A stretch of DNA of 8,724 nt from an uncultured Ruminococcus sp. (GTDB lineage: Bacteria; Bacillota; Clostridia; Oscillospirales; Ruminococcaceae). The DNA lies in assembly GCA_900550695.1 (NCBI GenBank), contig URTF01000081.1:1-8724 (forward strand), written 5' to 3'. This document shows positions 5,031 to 8,724 of this stretch, in pieces. Positions within the stretch are counted from its first letter, which is position 1. Every line of letters begins with the position of its first letter. The position numbers and the translations under genes are program-made. Below the pieces are notes generated by a model. That model searched no databases, was not told where the DNA came from, and saw only the letters and a program-made list of their open reading frames with translations.

Positions 5031-6281
5031 ATGAATTACGCTGAAACACTCGGCAGCCGTGCAAAGGCTTGCAGAAAGGCTGCCGCAACGGCAAGCACCG
5101 CCGAAAAGAACGCTGCACTCGCCGCAATATCCGCCGCTTTGAGAGAGGGCGTTGACATCATACTTGACGCCAACAACGCTGACCTTACCGCTGCCCGTGA
5201 AAACGGAATGAGCGAGGCGATGCAGGACAGACTTCGCCTTACCGCCGACAGAATAAACGGCATCGCTGACGGCGTTGACGATGTTATCAAGCTTGAAGAC
5301 CCTATCGGCGAGGTCATAAGCGGCAGCGTTCGCCCGAACGGAATGAGCATCACAAAGGTTCGTGTTCCGCTCGGCACTATTGCTATAATTTTTGAGTCAA
5401 GACCGAATGTTACGGTCGATGCGGCTGTACTTTGCCTTAAATCGGGCAACGCTGTTATCCTCCGAGGCGGCAAGGAGGCTTTCAACTCGAACCGCTGTCT
5501 TTGCAGCATTATGAGGTCGGCGCTTGCAAAGGTCGGTTTCCCCGAGGATCTTATCCAGTTCGTTGAGGACACTTCAAGAGAGGTTTCAAACGAGCTTATG
5601 CGCTGCTCCGACTACATTGACGTGCTTATCCCGAGAGGCGGTGCAGGACTTATCCGTGCCTGCAAGCAGAATGCGACCGTTCCCGTAATTGAAACGGGTA
5701 CGGGAAACTGTCACGTTTTCGTTGATGAAACGGCTGATCTTCCAATGGCTGTGAGCATCGTCAACAACGGCAAGACACGCCGTGTTTCGGTCTGCAACGC
5801 TGTTGAATCTCTGCTTGTACACGAGAATGTCGCAGAAGAATTTCTCCCGATGATAAAGGCAAAGCTTGACGAAAAGCACGTTGAGATAAGGGGCTGCGAG
5901 CGCACAAAGGCTATTCTCGGCGACAGTGTTGTTCCTGCGACCGAAGAGGACTATGCGACCGAATTCCTCGATTACATCATCTCGGTAAAAGTCGTAAAGT
6001 CGCTTGACGAGGCTATTGCACACATTGACAGATACACGACCCATCACTCGGAATGTATCGTTACAAACGACCTTGCGAACGCTGAACGTTTCCAAAAGGA
6101 GATTGATGCGGCGGCAGTTTATGTCAACGTTTCAACTGCGTTCACGGACGGCGGAATGTTCGGCCTCGGCGCAGAGATAGGAATTTCGACCCAGAAGCTT
6201 CACGCAAGAGGACCTATGGGACTCCGTGAGCTCACCTCGATGAAATTCCTCATCGGAGGAAACGGTCAGATACGTTCCTGA
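5031..6281 (+). CDS. proA: Glutamate-5-semialdehyde dehydrogenase (gamma-glutamyl phosphate reductase)
   Basis: Reduces gamma-glutamyl phosphate with NADPH to glutamate-5-semialdehyde, which cyclises to pyrroline-5-carboxylate, the precursor of proline. The 416 residues match the usual length. Family signatures are ITKVRVPLGTIAIIFESRPN, KSGNAVILRGGKEAFNSN, IPRGGAGLI, VIETGTGNCHVFVD and the catalytic cysteine C255 in RVSVCNAVESLLVH. The C-terminal HARGPMGLRELTSMKF is also typical. The ribosome site AAGGAGG (5017-5023) overlaps the proB stop and is 7 bases from the ATG, so the two are co-translated. The last enzyme of the pathway, ProC, is not encoded in this window. Confidence 0.97.
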   Translation: MNYAETLGSRAKACRKAAATASTAEKNAALAAISAALREGVDIILDANNADLTAARENGMSEAMQDRLRLTADRINGIADGVDDVIKLEDPIGEVISGSVRPNGMSITKVRVPLGTIAIIFESRPNVTVDAAVLCLKSGNAVILRGGKEAFNSNRCLCSIMRSALAKVGFPEDLIQFVEDTSREVSNELMRCSDYIDVLIPRGGAGLIRACKQNATVPVIETGTGNCHVFVDETADLPMAVSIVNNGKTRRVSVCNAVESLLVHENVAEEFLPMIKAKLDEKHVEIRGCERTKAILGDSVVPATEEDYATEFLDYIISVKVVKSLDEAIAHIDRYTTHHSECIVTNDLANAERFQKEIDAAAVYVNVSTAFTDGGMFGLGAEIGISTQKLHARGPMGLRELTSMKFLIGGNGQIRS

Positions 6282-6313
6282 GCGGCAGTGCAGAATTATT
6301 TCAAGGTGATTTT

Positions 6314-7276
6314 ATGAACAATAACGATAATAAGGACAAGGACATTTTTGACTACGACAGCTATGTAAAATCAAACGGAAAAAAGAAGAAAAAAGCAAAG
6401 CCGCCGAAGTCTGCGAAAGCACCCAAAGCTCCCAAAGAGCCAAAGCCTGCAAAAGAGCCGACCGCTTCGGAAAAGAAAAAGCCGGAAAAAAAGCTTGATG
6501 AATCTATCGAAAGCATACGCAGGATGTTTGACGATGCTCTCGGCGAGCAGACGGAGGAGCTTGCGGAGCTGACAATGGCTGAACCCGAGCCTGAGATGCC
6601 CGACCTCGGCAAGGGCGGCAAGCGAAAGGGTTATCTTATCCTCGGTGCAATGATGATGATACTTGCGGTGATAGGACTTTTTTCGACTGTGAACTTCACC
6701 GTTGACAAGATAAAAGCGTTCGCCGACAACACTCAGCAAAAGACCGAATTTGCGCGCTTTATCTACCCCGTTGTAATATGCGACCCTGCGCCGTTCGGAC
6801 AGAGCGTAAAGCTTCGCAGTGACACTGTGATAACGGCGGCAATCTGGGATATAATTCTTTACGAGGACAAGAGCAAGTACGACTCGGACTTCGATATGAT
6901 AATCGTTCCCGAGCTTGATGTTGAACAGCATGCGGCGAAGCTCTTCGGAACGGGACTTTCGATAAAGCATCAGTCCATTCTCGGTGCGGACATTCAGTTT
7001 TACTACAACGAGGATATAAAGTCCTACCGAATACCTGCAAACCCGAAATACTTCACCTACTCCCCTTACATTGAGGACATAACGAGGGTCGGCGAAAGCT
7101 ACACTATAACTGTCGGTTATGTTTCGCCAACGCCTGCGTGGCTCACGCTCACGGGTGATGAAACGCCCAAGCCCGAAAAATATGTGAACTACATCGTTCA
7201 GAAGCGTGGTGACGAATACACTCTTCTCGGCATACAGCAATCGGACAAAGTACCCGAAGAGGCAGGGAATTATTAA
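6314..7276 (+). CDS. One-pass membrane protein of unknown function with Lys/Pro-rich N-tail
   Basis: A 320-residue protein not assigned to any family. Residues 1-60 are very rich in Lys, Pro and Ala (repeated KAPK/KEPK/AKEP units), then an acidic helical stretch (about 61-97). GKGGKRK precedes a single hydrophobic segment at about 106-126 (GYLILGAMMMILAVIGLFS). With positive charges on the N-side, the basic tail should be cytoplasmic and the 190-residue C-terminal part outside. That part has no repeats or catalytic motif I can name, and resembles beta-rich extracytoplasmic domains of Clostridia proteins. AAGGTGA (6303-6309) is 4 bases before the ATG, and the gene begins 32 bases after proA, so it is probably the last gene of the operon. 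A link to proline synthesis is not evident. Confidence 0.7.
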   Translation: MNNNDNKDKDIFDYDSYVKSNGKKKKKAKPPKSAKAPKAPKEPKPAKEPTASEKKKPEKKLDESIESIRRMFDDALGEQTEELAELTMAEPEPEMPDLGKGGKRKGYLILGAMMMILAVIGLFSTVNFTVDKIKAFADNTQQKTEFARFIYPVVICDPAPFGQSVKLRSDTVITAAIWDIILYEDKSKYDSDFDMIIVPELDVEQHAAKLFGTGLSIKHQSILGADIQFYYNEDIKSYRIPANPKYFTYSPYIEDITRVGESYTITVGYVSPTPAWLTLTGDETPKPEKYVNYIVQKRGDEYTLLGIQQSDKVPEEAGNY

Positions 7277-7308
7277 TGCGTAATTCGTAATGCGTAATGC
7301 GTAATTAT
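7274..7308 (+). repeat. 7-bp tandem repeat (TAATGCG/TAATTCG)
   Basis: TAATGCG (7274-7280), TAATTCG (7281-7287), TAATGCG (7288-7294) and TAATGCG (7295-7301) are followed by a decayed copy TAATTAT (7302-7308). The first unit includes the TAA stop of the membrane protein gene. This is a simple intergenic repeat whose copy number could vary between strains; it is not a CRISPR array (no spacers, unit too short). Confidence 0.8.
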
Positions 7309-7340
7309 TGTATTTTGTTAATTTACGGCATTTGCTGTTG

Positions 7341-7359
7341 GGGACGGGTTTTCCGTCCC
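7341..7359 (+). terminator. Stem-loop between the proBA operon and ahcY
   Basis: GGGACGG (7341-7347) and CCGTCCC (7353-7359) pair perfectly around a GTTTT loop. The sequence after it is T-rich (GATTTCCCACTTATTTT) but lacks a tight T-run, so it may be a weak intrinsic terminator for the upstream operon or a 5'-leader hairpin for ahcY. It resembles no SAH or SAM riboswitch I recognise. Confidence 0.4.
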
Positions 7360-7396
7360 GATTTCCCACTTATTTTAAAACGAAAGGAATAAAAAT

Positions 7397-8644
7397 ATGA
7401 ACAGTGAGATAAGAGATCCCGAACTTTGGCAGGACGGCGAGATAAAAATTGACTGGGTAAAGGCTAATATGCCTCTTTTGCGCAGCATTGAAAAGGAATT
7501 TTCCGAAACAAAGCCTTTTGCAGGCGTGAAGATCGCTCTTTCGGTACATCTTGAAGCAAAGACGGCTTACCTTTGCAAAGTCCTTGCGGCAGGCGGTGCT
7601 GAGATGTACGTCACGGGCAGCAATCCGCTCTCCACGCAGGACGATGTTGCGGCTGCGCTCGTTCATGACGGACTTAACGTTTTCGCTTGGTACGATGCTA
7701 CCGATGAAGAGTACCACCGTCACACATCAAGGGTCATCGAGGCAGGTCCGAACATCATCATCGATGACGGCGGCGACCTCGTTCACCTTATCCACACCGA
7801 ATACAAGGACAAAATTGCCGATGTTATCGGCGGCTGTGAGGAGACCACAACGGGCATTATCCGTCTTATCGCAATGGACAAGGCAAAGGAACTCAAATTC
7901 CCGATGGTTCTTGTAAACAACGCCGACTGCAAGCACCTTTTCGACAACCGTTACGGCACGGGTCAGTCCGTCTGGGACGGTATCAACCGCACGACCAACC
8001 TTATCGTTGCAGGAAAGAACGTTGTTGTTGCCGGCTACGGCTGGTGCGGCAAGGGCGTTGCAATGCGCGCAAAGGGACTTGGCGCAGAAGTTATCGTTAC
8101 CGAGGTTGACCCGATAAAGGCAATGGAAGCCGTAATGGACGGTTTTAAGGTAATGAAGATGAGCGAAGCCGCAAAGGTCGGCGATTTCTTCATCACCGTA
8201 ACAGGATGCCGTGATGTTATCACCGAGGAGCATTTCTATCTTATGAAGGACGGCGCAATCTGCTGCAACGCAGGACATTTCGATGTTGAAGTCGATGTTG
8301 CCGCTCTCCGCAGAATTGCCGTTGAGTCAAAGGTCGCACGAAAGAACATTATGGGCTATAAGCTTTCCAACGGAAACACTGTCAACGTTATCGCCGAGGG
8401 CAGACTTGTGAACCTCGCCGCAGGTGACGGTCACCCTGCCGAGATAATGGATATGAGCTTTGCAATTCAGGCACTTTCCGCACTTCATCTTGTAAAAAAC
8501 AAGGGAAATATCGGCGCAGACGGAATGACAGTCGATGTTCCGAAATACATCGACAACGAGGTCGCACGCCGCAAGATAAAGTTCTGGGGAATGGAGATAG
8601 ATTCGCTTTCCGAAGAGCAGAAAAAGTATCTTGGTTCGTTCTAA
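7397..8644 (+). CDS. ahcY: Adenosylhomocysteinase (S-adenosylhomocysteine hydrolase)
   Basis: Hydrolyses S-adenosylhomocysteine to adenosine and homocysteine with tightly bound NAD, removing the inhibitory product of all SAM-dependent methyltransferases. The 415-residue length fits the shorter prokaryotic form. Visible signatures are LSVHLEAKTAYL near the N-terminus, CEETTTG, then DCKHLFDNRYGTGQS with catalytic K179, D183 and N184, and the NAD-binding GYGWCGKG (213-220). CNAGHFDVEVDV and DGHPAEIMDMSFAIQAL complete the set. The C-terminus ends KKYLGSF rather than the KPxHYRY of the human enzyme. AAAGGA (7383-7388) lies 8 bases before the ATG. The gene stands alone after a 120-base gap and is followed by a terminator-like hairpin, so it is probably transcribed by itself, though no clear promoter was found in the gap. 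Confidence 0.96.
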   Translation: MNSEIRDPELWQDGEIKIDWVKANMPLLRSIEKEFSETKPFAGVKIALSVHLEAKTAYLCKVLAAGGAEMYVTGSNPLSTQDDVAAALVHDGLNVFAWYDATDEEYHRHTSRVIEAGPNIIIDDGGDLVHLIHTEYKDKIADVIGGCEETTTGIIRLIAMDKAKELKFPMVLVNNADCKHLFDNRYGTGQSVWDGINRTTNLIVAGKNVVVAGYGWCGKGVAMRAKGLGAEVIVTEVDPIKAMEAVMDGFKVMKMSEAAKVGDFFITVTGCRDVITEEHFYLMKDGAICCNAGHFDVEVDVAALRRIAVESKVARKNIMGYKLSNGNTVNVIAEGRLVNLAAGDGHPAEIMDMSFAIQALSALHLVKNKGNIGADGMTVDVPKYIDNEVARRKIKFWGMEIDSLSEEQKKYLGSF

Positions 8645-8645
8645 A

Positions 8646-8690
8646 AAACAAAGTTTACGTTAATTCTGAAAGAATTTCGCTTTGTTTAAA
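8646..8690 (+). terminator. Terminator-like hairpin after ahcY
   Basis: Perfect 8-bp arms AAACAAAG (8646-8653) and CTTTGTTT (8680-8687) enclose an inner 6-bp hairpin AATTCT/AGAATT (8662-8667/8671-8676, loop GAA). The A-run before and T-rich right arm fit an intrinsic terminator, possibly working in both directions, although GC content of the stem is low. Confidence 0.5.
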
Positions 8691-8724
8691 GGGTGGTGGG
8701 TGTCCAGAGGGCAAAGCCCTTGGT
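8691..8724 (+). repeat. Hairpin-forming repeat-like sequence, cut by the window edge
   Basis: After GGGTGGTGGG comes TGTCCAG, then AGGGC AAA GCCCT (8708-8712/8716-8720), extended by CCA/TGG (8704-8706/8721-8723) around a bulged G8707. The GTCCA-stem-TGG pattern resembles intergenic repeats common in gut Clostridia genomes. Only one, possibly incomplete, copy is visible, so repeat status is inferred. Confidence 0.35.

Noticed and set aside
6371..7369. 332-codon open frame on the - strand
   Set aside because: It is antisense to the membrane protein gene; its Arg/Leu/Phe-rich low-complexity end is the complement of the Lys/Pro-rich tail, and the + strand gene has the ribosome site.
7277..7396. 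SAH or SAM riboswitch ahead of ahcY
   Set aside because: The gap holds a short tandem repeat and one simple stem-loop; the multi-helix layout and conserved core of those riboswitches were not seen.

Overview
The window looks like a chromosomal segment of a gut-type Clostridia (Bacillota), most like the Ruminococcus/Oscillospiraceae group. The reasons are the strong AGGAGG-type ribosome sites, about 50% GC with AT-rich gaps, the codon style, and the small cysteine-rich DUF3795-type protein. This placement is inferred from sequence style, not from a marker gene.

The window falls into two parts joined near position 3000. The left part (1-~3003) is accessory DNA. A hairpin-rich stretch without a clear gene (1-234) is followed by a promoter with three phased 8-bp repeats. 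Then comes a tight three-gene operon: a 50-residue ribbon-helix-helix protein (308-460), an EcoRI-family DNA adenine methyltransferase (460-1668) and a DUF262-HNH nuclease (1670-2779). Start and stop codons overlap or abut, so the three are almost certainly co-transcribed. They look like a self-contained restriction-modification-like defence cassette in which the nuclease is a ParB-like/HNH protein rather than an EcoRI-type enzyme. After it come a frameshifted coding remnant (~2781-2923) and the first ~25-29 codons of an AT-rich gene (2928-) cut off at the junction.

The right part (~3003-8724) is ordinary core metabolism on the + strand. A D-2-hydroxyacid dehydrogenase (2998-3945), a DUF3795-type cysteine-rich protein (3947-4234), proB (4227-5018), proA (5031-6281) and a one-pass membrane protein of unknown function (6314-7276) form a compact operon. 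ProB and ProA together convert glutamate to glutamate-5-semialdehyde, the first two steps of proline synthesis; proC is not in the window. After a gap with a 7-bp tandem repeat and a stem-loop comes ahcY (7397-8644), S-adenosylhomocysteine hydrolase, followed by a terminator-like hairpin and the start of a repeat-like hairpin at the window edge.

The junction has no ribosome site or recognisable promoter for the dehydrogenase gene, and no terminator separates it from the defence operon. The accessory DNA therefore appears to have replaced the native 5' region of the proBA operon, unless the join is an assembly artefact.
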